Below are positions 48,904 to 61,300 of a stretch of 64,000 nucleotides of DNA, piece by piece. Position numbers and translations under genes: made by a program. Numbering within the stretch: position 1 is the stretch's first letter; the number at the start of each line of letters is the position of its first letter. The DNA is from Marsupella aquatica. Lineage: Eukaryota > Marchantiophyta. The stretch covers positions 23,932,001 to 23,996,000 of the forward strand of contig OZ316895.1 in NCBI GenBank assembly GCA_973895155.1, read 5' to 3'. The notes below the pieces were generated by a model that searched no databases, was not told the DNA's origin, and saw nothing but the letters and a program-made list of their open reading frames with translations.

Positions 48904-49768
48904 GGGCTCAAATCATCATCTTAACATTGCCATCTTCTTCTTACCACTATAATATTCAAACCGGGGTCTCAAATCATCATCTTAATCCTAACGTTGCCTT
49001 TCTTTTACCACTATAATATGTAATCACCGTTGCCATTTTTTAACCACTACAATATGCAATCTGGGGGCTCAAATCATTTTCAATCATCATCTTAATGTTG
49101 CCATTTCTTTTCCACTATAATATGTAATCACCGTTGCCATTTTTTTACCACTACAATATGCAATCTGGGGGCTCAAATCATTTTCAATCATCATCTTAAT
49201 GTTGCCATTTCTTTTCCACTATAATATGCAGTCTGGGGGCTCAAATCATCATCTTCACGTTGCCATTTTTTACCACTATAGTATGCAATCAGGGGGCTAT
49301 AATCATCATCTTAACCGTTGCCATTTTTTTACCACTATAATATGCAATCTGGGAGCTCAAATCATCATCTTAGCGTTGCCATTGTTGTACCACTGTAGTA
49401 TGCATTCCGGGAGCTCAAATCATCATCTTAACGTTGCCATTTTTTTACCACTATAATATGCAATCAGGGGGGGCTCAAATCATCATCTTAATGTTGTCAT
49501 TTTTTTACCACTATAATATACAATCCGGATGCTCAAATCATCATCTTAAAGTTACCAGCTCAAATCATCATCTCAACCTGCCAATTTTTTACCACTATAA
49601 TATGCTCAAATCGTCATCTTAATTAAAGTTACCATTTTACCACTATAATATGCAATCCTCTTCAATCCAGGGCTCAAATCATCATCTTAAAAGTTGCCAT
49701 TTTACCACTATAATATGCAATCTCATATCAAATCAAAGACTATAATATGCAATCTCATATCCAATCAC
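48904..49768 (+). repeat. ~60-bp minisatellite, about 12 units
   Basis: Units combine CTCAAATCATCATCTTAA, GTTGCCATTTTTTTACCACT and ATAATATGCAATC, repeated head to tail with unit lengths varying from about 45 to 100 bp. Several apparent open frames here are by-products of the repeat. Confidence 0.93.
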
Positions 49769-52744
49769 ACTCTTTCTTTCTCATGGTATCTCTACTATAT
49801 GTCATTATCTGGTCTCTTTAATAGGAAACCTCCTTGGTTCTTTGACTACAGTATGCATGGCGAAAGCTTTTGCTAACCAACAGCCCGTGTACGTAGTGCG
49901 CAACTCCCTTTTTATAAGGCAAGTTTTTAATTGGCTATAATTGACTTATATACAATTGACCATGTAACTTAAAAAAATGAACATGTTTTGATATAATAAA
50001 ACTTGATCAAAACCAACTTATATGGATTTTTTTAATATTAAGGTCTACAACCAAACTAGCAGCATTTTAGGATTTTTTTTAAAATTATAAAAATCTTTTA
50101 ATAAAAAGACAACATGCATGTTTATGAGTCTTTTTGAATTCTTATCTGGAAAAAGAAGAAATCCAAACCCTTTATATGACTTGAAAAAATAAATAAGTGG
50201 ACAACCCAGGTTTTTCAGATTTCAATTCTTCTCTTAGCCAAGTTTTAGTTCATATAAAATGTAGACCTCTGTTTTTATACAAGAATTACTTACCCGGGAG
50301 AAACAGATGGTCTTAAAGGTGCCACTGTGCACCATTTCCATGCCAAACCAGTCACCCTCTCTGCAGTTCACACTCTCCTTGCCAAACTAACTCGGTGACT
50401 CCCTATAGCGTCCTACTGCCTGACCACTCTTTTGTGCACAACAAGTGAATACTTTCTCTCAAGCTAGAGTTGTTAGGATTGACAACACTCTGCAAATCTT
50501 AGGTATTCAGTTGTCTGTATAATATGCAAACCTACTCTAACTTTTGCATGGTTTGTTTATGGAACTAGGCTTAACATAAAAGCTTTGCTCGTAAATGGCT
50601 GGTGCTTATAAATAGATGGTGCTTACCAATGCCCATGTCAAGTTCTAGTTGTGCCCCAAAGTCATAACCTAGAGGCTTCACTCTAGATGAACTTAGCTTT
50701 TGATCTTGCTTTATTAGTAGATGTCCTTCTGGTGGGAACCCCCCTTGGCCAATTCAGTTATGGCAACTGCTTTTACTCACCATGAGATGTACCTAAAGAT
50801 GTCACTGTACACCTTTTTTAGTGCCCTACCCATACATCACCCACCCCCCAGCTCATACAATCCTTTGAATCTAGTTCCCAGGGTGACTTGCCAACCAATT
50901 GCCGACAATATTCTTTATTTACAATAACATTAACCTGTTATACTTATAATTTAAAGGTATCCATTATAGACATTTTACAAATTTGAATTTATAATATCTT
51001 CTTTTGCCTATGTTTTTTGAAAAATGAGCTACTTTCCATCAAAGACCTATAATGGATCCCACATAGTTGCTACAGTTTTCAGTAGTTTAAACCCCCAGCT
51101 TGACAGGTTCTAATTGTCCAACCAACTCACTTATGTTTAAGAACACTTTGGTTGAACATCAATTACTATCAACAGAGTGTGCAACAGAGTGGCTTTAGGC
51201 TAGTTCATATATAATATGCCATTGTTCAATAATGGATGAGCCTTTGCATGAATTCTGAGGAAAGTCATTGAAAATGAGCATGGATGAGGTCACTACTTTA
51301 AGAATTCCAGTGACTTTCATTAAGTGACAATATAATCATACTCTTTACTCTCTTAAAATACTGTATCATATAACACGGACATGCGAGGGATGCCATTGGG
51401 ATCACATTCACTCTAGAAAAAAACATACAGTTTTTAATTACTGCCATTTGGATCACATTCACTCTTTGGATCACATTCACTCTAGAAATAAATATACAGT
51501 TTTTAATTATTTTGTTAGTAAAGATGTTCTAACTCACAATAGTGCCATTATTTTTCTGTATTCATAAAAATGTCACTATTTTGTATACAGATGACAAGTT
51601 TATCAAGGTAACCAAGGGAACTATATACAAAAACTGTGATTATTTTGTAAATACAAAAAAATAGTGTAAATTTAAATATCTTTAGTGACAATGTACTTAA
51701 AAGCTGAGTAAACAAATTGGTTTATACTCAAGAATTAGAATACAGTTTTCTTATCAGTAGTAGTGGTGTCTATTTCAAATACATGCAGTTTTTGAGCAGG
51801 TTCTCTAAGATTATCCCACCCATAAAAACAAAACCAAAAAAACCAAAACAAAAGATTATCCCATCCATACAGTTTTTATCGAGCCATTATTTACACATTT
51901 CTCCATTCTTTTATTTCTTCGTCTAGTGTTTGTAAATAATTGTCACTACTCCCCTATCACTCACATAACAAATCACGCTACATATTGGCTCCTTGTAAGA
52001 TTAGTTTTTTATTAATTGAGCTAATACAACACCTACATTAGTAGGCAGAGCCATGCAAGACACACACTATCTAGTACTATAATAACAAATCTAGCCACTT
52101 TTCTGTCCATGGTCCCATTTACAAAAGTGAAAAAGGAGGGAACAATGCATTGCCATCAGATTTGTGCAAGGTTATTTCAAACTGTTGGATTGACTGAACA
52201 GGGCATGCAAGATTGTTTTAAAAGTAGATTACCAAGTATAGTATGTGTGATAGAGTACATGACCATGGTGCCAGTGAGTACATGACTATGCTACTGTAGC
52301 TACTTTATAGCCTACTTAGAGGATTGTCTTGGCATGAAGCAATAAAGTTGTCTTCGCATGGTCAGAGCATTACAGTGAAAAACTATTTTATAACGGCTAA
52401 GAGTATTAAAATGGAAATAGATTGAACTGGAGATAGAAATTTTTGGAGCAAACACTAAAGGAATGTAGATTGACAAGACTAAGTTGTTGGCTTTTGTTCT
52501 TGAGAAGGGAATTTCATCTTTTGGAGGTAAATTTTGTCTTTCTTTCCAAAAAACTTCTCTTTGTAATGGTGTTGAAGGGAAGAAAAGGGGGACGGTGTCG
52601 TGGGGATTCCTTTTAGAAAGCAAGAATCCATATTATATTATTTGAGTTTATGTGAAGAGAGTTTTACTTAAAAGCTTCATAGTAGTACTATTAGAACATA
52701 TATGTTACATTCTATATGTAGTATGTACATTTTACAATGGTACA
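49769..52744. other. AT-rich intergenic, no gene recognised
   Basis: No coding sequence supported. It contains dispersed-repeat copy 3 (50661-50723) and a short duplicated phrase TTGGATCACATTCACTCTAG-like near 51390-51490. Confidence 0.45.
50661..50723. repeat. dispersed repeat, copy 3 of 3
   Basis: CCTAGAGGCTTCACTCTAGA followed by GCTTTATTAGTAGATG, matching the block at 10731-10796 in order and orientation. Confidence 0.45.
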
Positions 52745-53300
52745 CAGTAGTTCCACCATTTACGCATAGTAGTTTTACAAACTAGATGCATAGTAATTTC
52801 ACCAACTACGCATAGTAGTTGCACCAATTACGCATAGTAGTTTCACCAACTACGCATAGTAGTTACACCAATTACGTATAGTAGTTTCACCAACTACGCA
52901 TAGTAGTTGCACCAATTACGTATAGTAGTTCCACCAATTACGCGTAATAATTCCTCGGGGGTTTCACTTCCACAAAAATGGCATATCACGTGCGACGAAG
53001 GATAGGATCATTTTATTGGTTCTAAGGGAAGACTTAAGAATTTTTGTAGAAGAACAATAGGGTTTTTTAAATTCAATTTTGAGACTTATAAGAACATTAG
53101 GGTCTTTTTAATCCAATTTTTAGAATATTCCAAGAATATTCCAACTTTATAGGGGTTAAAAAATAATAAAAAATTCTTACATTTTAGGGGGTCCGAGGCC
53201 TAAAAACGTCGCAGGCGATGGGGAGGTCCCCATATAGTGAGACCCCCGAGAATAATTCCACCAACTACGCACGGTAGTTCCACCAACTATGAATAGTACT
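52745..53300 (+). repeat. 22-bp tandem array interrupted by a MITE
   Basis: About nine degenerate units of roughly GTAGTTNCACCAANTACGNA run from 52750 to 52953. The array resumes at 53251-53300 after a 297-bp insertion. Confidence 0.88.
52954..53250. mobile_element. non-autonomous hAT-like MITE (copy 2)
   Basis: The element is 297 bp. It starts CTCGGGGGTTTCAC and ends GTGAGACCCCCGAG, which are inverted repeats with one mismatch in 14. It is flanked by the exact 8-bp duplication AATAATTC (52946-52953 and 53251-53258). It has no coding capacity. Its insertion splits the 22-bp array, so the array is older than the insertion. The copy at 23983-24241 is homologous along its length. Confidence 0.88.
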
Positions 53301-54600
53301 AGCACACTTATAGGTGCTTGATGCTTGCCACTTGGCTTCCATCCAAGGGTCAAGGCATCGATCCATGCCCTCTTGGAAAACACAAAGGGGCACTATAAAT
53401 AAAGTGAAGAGGAGCACACTCTCCTCATTCGCATTTGTTTGATCTATCGTGTTGGACTCGCAACACTGTAAGGAACTCTTCCCCTCTTGTGCACATGTCT
53501 TGTTTATTATTTACCTCGATGCTTGGGTACTAACTTGATTGTTAGCCTTAGAACTGTTTTATGTTTATTAGTCTTGAGATCAATTTAGTGTGCTTGTAAT
53601 GAATAATATGATAAATGGAGTACCTAGAGTTTATCTCCCACCTGCTGTGCCATTTGTCAATCCTTTCTTAATTAGAATTCATTGTCTTAGCAAGCATACC
53701 ATGAGAATGCATCTTCTTTATCATTTTGGGTTTGAGTTAATGGAAACAGTTATGAATAGCGATGCACCATTTGTATACCCGATTGTTGTTTATGGAAATG
53801 AATGGAATGTAACTATTTTTATTTTATATTAGATGGATTTTAATAGACAATCCGTAAATGTACCGGAGTTAGATTTGAATAGGCTTCCTACTAATGTGTC
53901 TGATTTTTCTTCATCTATTGACATTAGAGTGGTATGTCGTAAGAAGGTTGATTATAGAGATGTTTTAGTTAGAAAGTATGGAGATGAAAGATACAATGTT
54001 ATGCTTAGGATGCCAGAGCCTGTGATTATATCATCTATGGTAAATCTTAAGATCATAGTCTTTGTTTTCTATAATTGACTTATCTAATTTTAGGATTTGT
54101 TGGAAATTGCAATCTATGACTTGACTTGGGAAGTAAGAAGAGGATAGGCCGATTCGAGGCTTAGTGTGATGAAGCCGCTCATCGTAGAGTGGGACAAAGG
54201 CTGTGAGAGATATTTTAGAGGATAACGGTGAGAGAAATTGATCGACAAAGGGGATCGGAAGGGTAATGTGAGGTGAGAAAAGACGTATTTTGGAAAGGTT
54301 TCTTCCAAGATAGAAAAAACAAGAGCTCGGTGCTTCCCAATAACTAAAGATTCCCCCGACAATGGGGAGGGACGAGGCACTAGGAGGGCAAGGGGGACAG
54401 AAGGAACAAAGAAAGTGAGAGCATGGGGGAACCAGAGGGAAAAAGAGGGTGGCCAAAAAAAAGTGATTTTTAATGTTCTCCCTCCATATAGCATCCCACA
54501 ACCCCACTTAGGCCCCACAATGCCCCGGACACTCTTACCAGTCTTGAATTCCCCCACCCTCCATGTGCCCACCCTCCCAAACAACATCACTTTCACAACA
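53301..54600. other. unassigned sequence with short open frames
   Basis: Two adjacent plus-strand frames (about 53590-53832 and 53833-54078) have moderately protein-like composition but no family motif, start context or splice partners that I can recognise. They could be remnants of a mobile element. Confidence 0.3.
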
Positions 54601-55640
54601 ACAACATTGACTAAAATGACAACATTGCCACAACAACAACCATAACATGATTACACAAATGATATGGTTGAAATTACAACACTTCCACAACAATCACGTA
54701 GTAGTATTAATGACAACCCAGTTCAAACAACAATTGACTTATAGAACCATGACACCTGCAGTGACAATGGACCTCAAACACACACATTCGCAATGATAAT
54801 TCTGCAATGCATGGACATAGGGCTCAAAAGTTCACCTCGCCTCCACAACATGTCTTTTTGTCAATGGCTTCCTCCATGACATCTTTTGCACACTGAAATA
54901 TTTTACATAACTACACTGTTTTTACATTGACATTTCTTGCACAATGACATATTTTACGCTATGACATTATTTGTGCATTGATATCTTGTGCACAACAACA
55001 TCTTTTGCATAACAACATCCTTACACAATGACATGTTTTATGAAACCACTCTTGACCCTATGACGCCCCAACCGCCACTATCATGCGCCCCCCCTGCCAC
55101 CTCCCACACTCCCACACTCTCACCCTCCCCAAGAGAATTGAACTGCTTTCACAACAACACCTTGGGGCCCCGCTTGGGCCATGCTTAGTTTGCATTGACA
55201 TTTTTGCCTCGCCTTCACATTTTTTTCATCTTGACATATTTTTATGTCTTTGACATCTTTTCCTCACCTTCACATCTTTTTCTCAATTCAACCATCCTTT
55301 TCTCACCTTGACATCTTTGTTTTATCACAACATCTTTTCTTTCCTTCTCTCCTTTGACATATTTTTCTGTCCTTGGTATCTTGTACTCACCTCAATATTG
55401 TTTTTTCACCTACTAGACATCTTTTCTCTCCTTCACTTTACATCGTTTTCTCTCCTTGACATTTTTTTCTTATCTCAATATAGTTTTCTCAGTTTGACAT
55501 CTTCTTTCCACCTTGACATATTTCTCTCCTTTACATCTTTTCTTAACTCGACGTCTTTCTTTCATCTCAATATGATCTTTTCTCTCCTGGACATCGTTTC
55601 TCATCTTGACATCTTTTTCTCACCTCAACATCTTCTGTGC
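54580..55640 (+). repeat. degenerate C/A-rich then C/T-rich arrays
   Basis: 54580-55040 is built from variants of ACAACAACAT and ACAATGACATNTTTT. 55190-55640 is built from variants of TCACCTTGACATCTTTTTCT with a period near 20 bp. The plus strand is strongly pyrimidine-skewed in the second half. Confidence 0.8.
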
Positions 55641-58356
55641 AACGCACAGACATTGGGTGTTGGGCATGAAACACAAATATCAATCAGGGCAAAAATTTAT
55701 ATAAAAAAGGCAAACAAGCAAAAGTATAGTTAGACACAAAACCATATCTGACTCCTCATGGCAGTGTTTCACTTTCGAATCTCACTACTCTATTACTATA
55801 CACTTCAAACTACAACTTTCAGAAAGAATCCCCCTTGCACGTATTTGGGGTTGCGGTCTACAACCTAAAACCCAAGGCAAATGACCTGTGACCGGAGAAT
55901 TGGCAAAAATCCTCCTGCTGCCACCTCCAGCCTAAAACCCTCACCAAACTCTAACAACTGCAAACTTATTAATTGCATGCAAATGGCTTGTTAAAGGGCC
56001 TTCAAATGACATGCTCTCCAAAGTTTACAACATGATTTGGTGAAGACCTCCTATTGCACTGACAACCATACTGACCTCAATAAATATACATTGTCAATTG
56101 CATCAAGACCAATATAAGGAATTAATTTAGAAACTTGCAGAGTTACATACCCAGGCCTTCTCCAATGACAGATTGCTACCAACGTGATGTGTAGCCTGGT
56201 TCAATGTAGTTCCAGATGAGGAGAGGAGATTGAGGAGGATTGCACTGCTGAATGGCTGAAATCTTTGGTGGGGAGCGAGCAGGGTAACGAGGCAGGAATG
56301 GGGGCAGGAAGGCAGGAAGAACCATTAATTTACAATATTCCAGATGTTTATTGTGCCCACAAGGAAGCCCTCAACCAAGCTCAAATTAGAATTGTCACTT
56401 TAGAAGAGGGATGTGTAAAGGAAAGAAGTGGTCAAGACAAAGGAAAGCATTGTCCAAGAGATGATTGGAATGTTGCACACTCAAGGCAAACCAGCAGACT
56501 GGGTTATTGTAGGAGGAACTGGCTGCTAAGACTAAGGATTGAGGTGGAGGAAGTAGTATCCTTGTGAAGGGAGGCAGTGATAGAACTCAAGGAGAATATG
56601 TGAAAGCTTGGGCACGTGGGAGGCCTGAAGAAGCAAATATTTGAGAAGTGGGGACAAGATTGAAGTGAGGGCTAACTTAAGGCCAACTCACATGTGATGG
56701 ACCCATTGTTTTGCACCCTCAAAAGGATTCATGTCATTGACATACCATTTGGTGAGGCTTCCATGCATACCCTAACGGAACCCCTTGTCAGGCAGGCCTG
56801 ACAGCATCTCAAATGGAGACCCAAGGGCAAGGGCCAGAGAGTTTCCAGACCTTTGAGGTCCCGAGTCCCAAGCCTTGGGAATAAAAACCAAAAGAAAACT
56901 GTACACCTGTCGTGACCTCGGCCGTGGTTGGGAAGCTGCAGGGAAGCAGATTGTGGCAGATTATGTTGTCAACGAAGAGCAGCCCTCAAGAATGCAGCTT
57001 TGTTGCCAACACAATCTGCCACAATTGCCCTCTCTTGAAGGTAGCCAAGAGGATAAGAGAAAATTGTACTCAGTTGGAGAAGAAGCTCTAGGAGACCAGG
57101 AAGTTCCATGAGTTACAGCATAAGCCCACCCCTTGCAGGAGAGCACCCAAGTGTTTAGGTGCTATCCTACTTAAAGGTCTTCATACTGACTGAAGTCTAA
57201 TTGTACCTCAGTATATACAGTTTTTGTATTGTAAAAGTTCATACAGTTGTATTGTGCAAAGTTTATTTTATTCTATACATCATACTAATGACGACAAATA
57301 TGATAGCAATATAACAAGTGATCCAACACACATTACACATTGATATTGGGTTCTCTTTGCTTCCTAACTTTACCAGGCTTTTGAGTTTGCTGCTCAGTAA
57401 CGCTCTAGTTCTTTGTTTTTTCCCTAGGTCTGAGACTCTTGGGTTTTTTGGCTCATATTTCTTCCCATATTTTATTCCTTTCTTTTCCCCTCTTTATTGG
57501 GTTTCTTGCCATTGGGATCTAGTCTTCCAGTATAGCACCTTTTCTTCTTTGTAATGTTGTATATACTCACCTAATCTACTGGATATATATTTTCTCAAGT
57601 CACAAGAGTATAATCACTTAAGAGTAAAATGCATTTAACTTAGCCGCCCCATGGCGTTGTGCCTTGTTTCTCTGGTTTGTGCTGCCATGTTTCCCCCTGC
57701 CGCATTTTTGGGGTGAAAAAAGTCTAAAAATTACCCCTTCAAGGATGAATTAACAATCCAAAGATAGTGCAATATCATTAATGTATCACCACAAGACACA
57801 CAGGCAAACATTTCCAGAAGGGCCTCGTTCAAACATTTTAAACCACACCTGTCCCTATAAAGGGCTAGGGGTAACCCGTAGCTCTCATTCTAAGGAGTAG
57901 AAGTTCAAAAATGTATAGAAATGTACTTTGAGCTCCACAAAAGGTGCTAATTGCCAAAAAAAAATTGGCAGGTACTCCACAAAACGTGCTAGTGTTTCAC
58001 CTTTTATGGTGAGTAGTGAGATATGGAATGAGACTTTTATAGTGGTAGGTGTGGTTTAAAGGGGACGAGATAATAAGCGCGGGAGAAGGTGCCCGCAAAG
58101 ATGATTTCCGATCAACGGCTTTATGTCCCCTCTAAATGGTGAGCCTAATATCGCAACCGTCCATTTTAACCGCGGTTACTGAGAACTGGAGGAGACGGTC
58201 AGCTTCGTACCACCCCGGGCCGAACAGTCAGTCCCATATGAACAGAGTGTTGTGGAGCGATTTTGAGTTCCGATCAAAGGATGGGCGATGGAAGATGTCC
58301 AAATGCGCAATCCTCTGCTTCATTGAAGAATTGGCGTTCGATTCGACGGGCCGGAC
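55641..58356. other. intergenic, 5' flank of RAD51C
   Basis: No gene supported. It holds the second TTAA-flanked TIR element (57838-58059). The 298 bp between that element and the RAD51C ATG should contain the RAD51C promoter and 5' UTR; I see no clear TATA box there. Confidence 0.45.
57838..58059. mobile_element. short TIR element flanked by TTAA (copy 2)
   Basis: The ends are TTTAAACCACACCT and the exact complement AGGTGTGGTTTAAA, 222 bp apart. It shares end sequence and an internal GGGTAACCCGTAG-like phrase with the element at 20229-20400. It has no ORF. It lies about 300 bp upstream of the RAD51C start and so could affect that promoter. Confidence 0.62.
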
Positions 58357-61300
58357 ATGGAGGTCGAGGAGCTGCCTCTCCCCCCAACGCTGCGCTTCAA
58401 GCTCCAAGCTGCAGGCTACCTCACTCTTGACCGCAGCATCTCTCCAATTCAACTGGCAGAAGGTCGGTCACCGAGTCACTTCTCGGGTGTTTCTGACGTT
58501 GTTTACCTTTGTGTTGTAGTGGAATTGGTATTGTGATATTAGCCTACTGCGTCCTCCTTTGGAAGCACTTTGAGCCTTTTCTCCATGTCTCTGTTGGGCA
58601 ACTCTTTGATGCATGTTCCTGTCTTCCACTTGTTCAGTGATTTGCATTTCTGTTTCGCCTCTTTTCTTTGCTTGATTGTATTTGCTGATCAAATCTGCAA
58701 ACCCTGGACTGCAAATTGGCACGCTGCATTTCAATGCAAATGGCGAATCCTGCACTTTGTTTGCTAATCGTTGAAGGAGCAACTCACACTGTGGAAAAGA
58801 AGTGATCACTCGGCACGGCAGTGTTTCCTCTCAGCTGCCTCATATTCAATGCCCAATTGTCTCCCCTGTTCACACTTTTTGTTGTGCTTCTTCACATGTG
58901 TAACTATGGACTTCTCGACGAGAAAAATGGATTTCCATCATATGATCACCTGGATAGGCTCTCCAGGCTCTAAATCGTTTCATTGCAAGTGTTTCATGGG
59001 ACAAGCACTGTTGTGGGCCTACGCGTTGGACAGAGTATTGGGTTAGTTTCAAAACGATGACCGGAAATTTTCTCCAGCTCTGAATCTTGTATCTTAATTG
59101 TGATGGATAGATCACCTATAGTAGCTGTGCTTCGTGCGTGACAGCGCAATGACTGATGTTGGACGGCTTTACACATGATCCCTGAAAAACTTTCCAGCCC
59201 TACTTCTTTTTAAGGAAAAATATTCTGGATTCTGATGATTCCTGCTTTATCAATGTTGATGCAGATGCAGAAATAACTCCTAAAGAAGCCTTGGACATTT
59301 TGAAGCTTGTTCCTCCCGACAACATTTTGGGGTCGAGTCCAGGCTCGGAAAGCATCATTAAAGGTACCGATGTATTTTCTTGTGCTTCTAATCGTTTGAA
59401 ATTATAGCATGATAATCATCTGCTGGGCCGCAGATACTGGAGTGAAAGGTCCCGCTTAATCTCCTTACTGGCATCATTATAGTGGGAATTGCAAAGACTT
59501 TGGTGAGCTACGGTAAAAACCGTCAAAGCACTAATCTTCGAGAATTTGCTAATCTGTCAGGGAAGTTTCAGAACTAAGTTAACTCGAGCTCTCATGTGTA
59601 GGAGCGCAGACTGCATGGGATATTCTACACAATGAGAAGGGGAGGAAGAGAATAGTCACGTCTTGCAAGGAGCTAGATGATATATTGGGAGGAGGGATCG
59701 GTTCGAAAGAAGTAACCGAACTTAGTACGTTTGCCGTTGCCCTGGTCCCATTGCAAATCTTTGCTAAACACTTTAGCGAAGATCGAGGTGTGCCATTGAT
59801 TGTAGGAAGTGTTTCACGAAGCTAAACCAGAATCCGGAGGTTCTGCTTTGTTGTGCTCGTGTCTAGTTATTTTTAATATTGCAGGTGTAACCTTTCAAGA
59901 TGCTAAAACTCACTTCAGAGTAGTTTGCTATTTTGCATTTTCATGGACGTCGCGATCTATTGACATACCTTTTTTTCGTGGATAGGTGGTGTACCTGGAG
60001 TTGGGAAAACTCAACTGGGGTATTTCCTTGTGTACTTTCTGCCCTCAAGCCACAGATTCTGCTTTGTCCATCCGAGAATTTGGGGTCGCTGTTGGCAGGA
60101 TTAGATACGATTCTACCAATTAGGAGACATCTCTGACTGTGGCGTATTAGAATTTGATCATGTTTTCTGCCATTCTACAGAATACAGCTCTCCATCAATG
60201 TCCAGATTCCTCCAGAGTTTGGTGGCGTTGGTGGTCACGCCGTCTATATTGGTGATTATCGCATCTAAATTTCTTTGGTTTTGTACATAATTTTTAACTA
60301 CTGCTTGACGTTTTGTGATTATTAGTCTTCTGAAAAAACACTTCTATTTTTGGAGTTAATAATTAACGAAGTTTTCAGACGACTGTGCCATTCGAGCAGA
60401 ATATTGAAAATGAAAATTCACGTGCAAACACAAAATCATCCTATTTTAGACTCAAAAAACAGAGTATCTTATTGACCGGGAATCATTTTTTCAAGCATTT
60501 GCGGGTTACAAGTCGAAACTGTTCTTCCAGCACCTGGATTTCAACAGTCCTTCCTGTTGAGTGACATTAATTGTACTACATAAGTCTGAGATACAAATCC
60601 TCACCTGTTTGGTGTTCTTTTTTCTTCTAATTGGCAGATACAGAGGGTAGCTTCATGATTGAGCGCGCTATTCAGATGGCTGAGTCGTGTCTCCAGGAGA
60701 TTGAGAAACGAGCACCTGCAGACCTTCAAGTAAACCTAGAGCAAATTAAGGAAAAGCTTAGTGTTAACACCTTCCTGTCTCATATATATTACTTCCGAGT
60801 CCATAGCGCAGCAGAGCAAATAGCTGTTGTCAACAGGATGGAAAATTTCCTGTCGGAGCACGAGCAGGTAATATACTCTTCCTTGCACGTCGACAGAAAC
60901 AGGTTTCTCTTTGACAATTGCAATAAGAACAACCTCAATCGGTTATGGTTTGATATGTGTTCACCAGCTCCTTTGTTATAAACTGTCAAAATAACGAAGC
61001 GAGAATTCTTTATGTAGATCAGATTGAGCTGCAAACCTTTTGTCGCAGTTATCCCAGATATGACTCCTGATGTAATTGTTATATACCTTTATGGTCTTCT
61101 CTTTCATCGATCTGGTCGGAACCTTGTACAGGTGCGACTGATTGTCATTGACAGTGTAGCATTTCATTTTCGTCAAGGTTTTGAGAGTATGGGGGAAAGG
61201 ACTCGTATCCTTTGCAGCTTGGCTCAAACTCTTGTGGGACTTTCAGAGAAGCATGAGCTTGCGGTAAATTTGCTCCTCAAACTCACCTTTACACTGAGTT

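Noticed and set aside
52745-53300. The 22-bp array as a CRISPR array
   Set aside because: Units are contiguous without unique spacers, and the genome is eukaryotic.
53590-54078. Adjacent plus-strand frames as a retrotransposon gag or polymerase
   Set aside because: No reverse transcriptase, integrase, protease or zinc-knuckle motif, and no long terminal repeats that I can pair.
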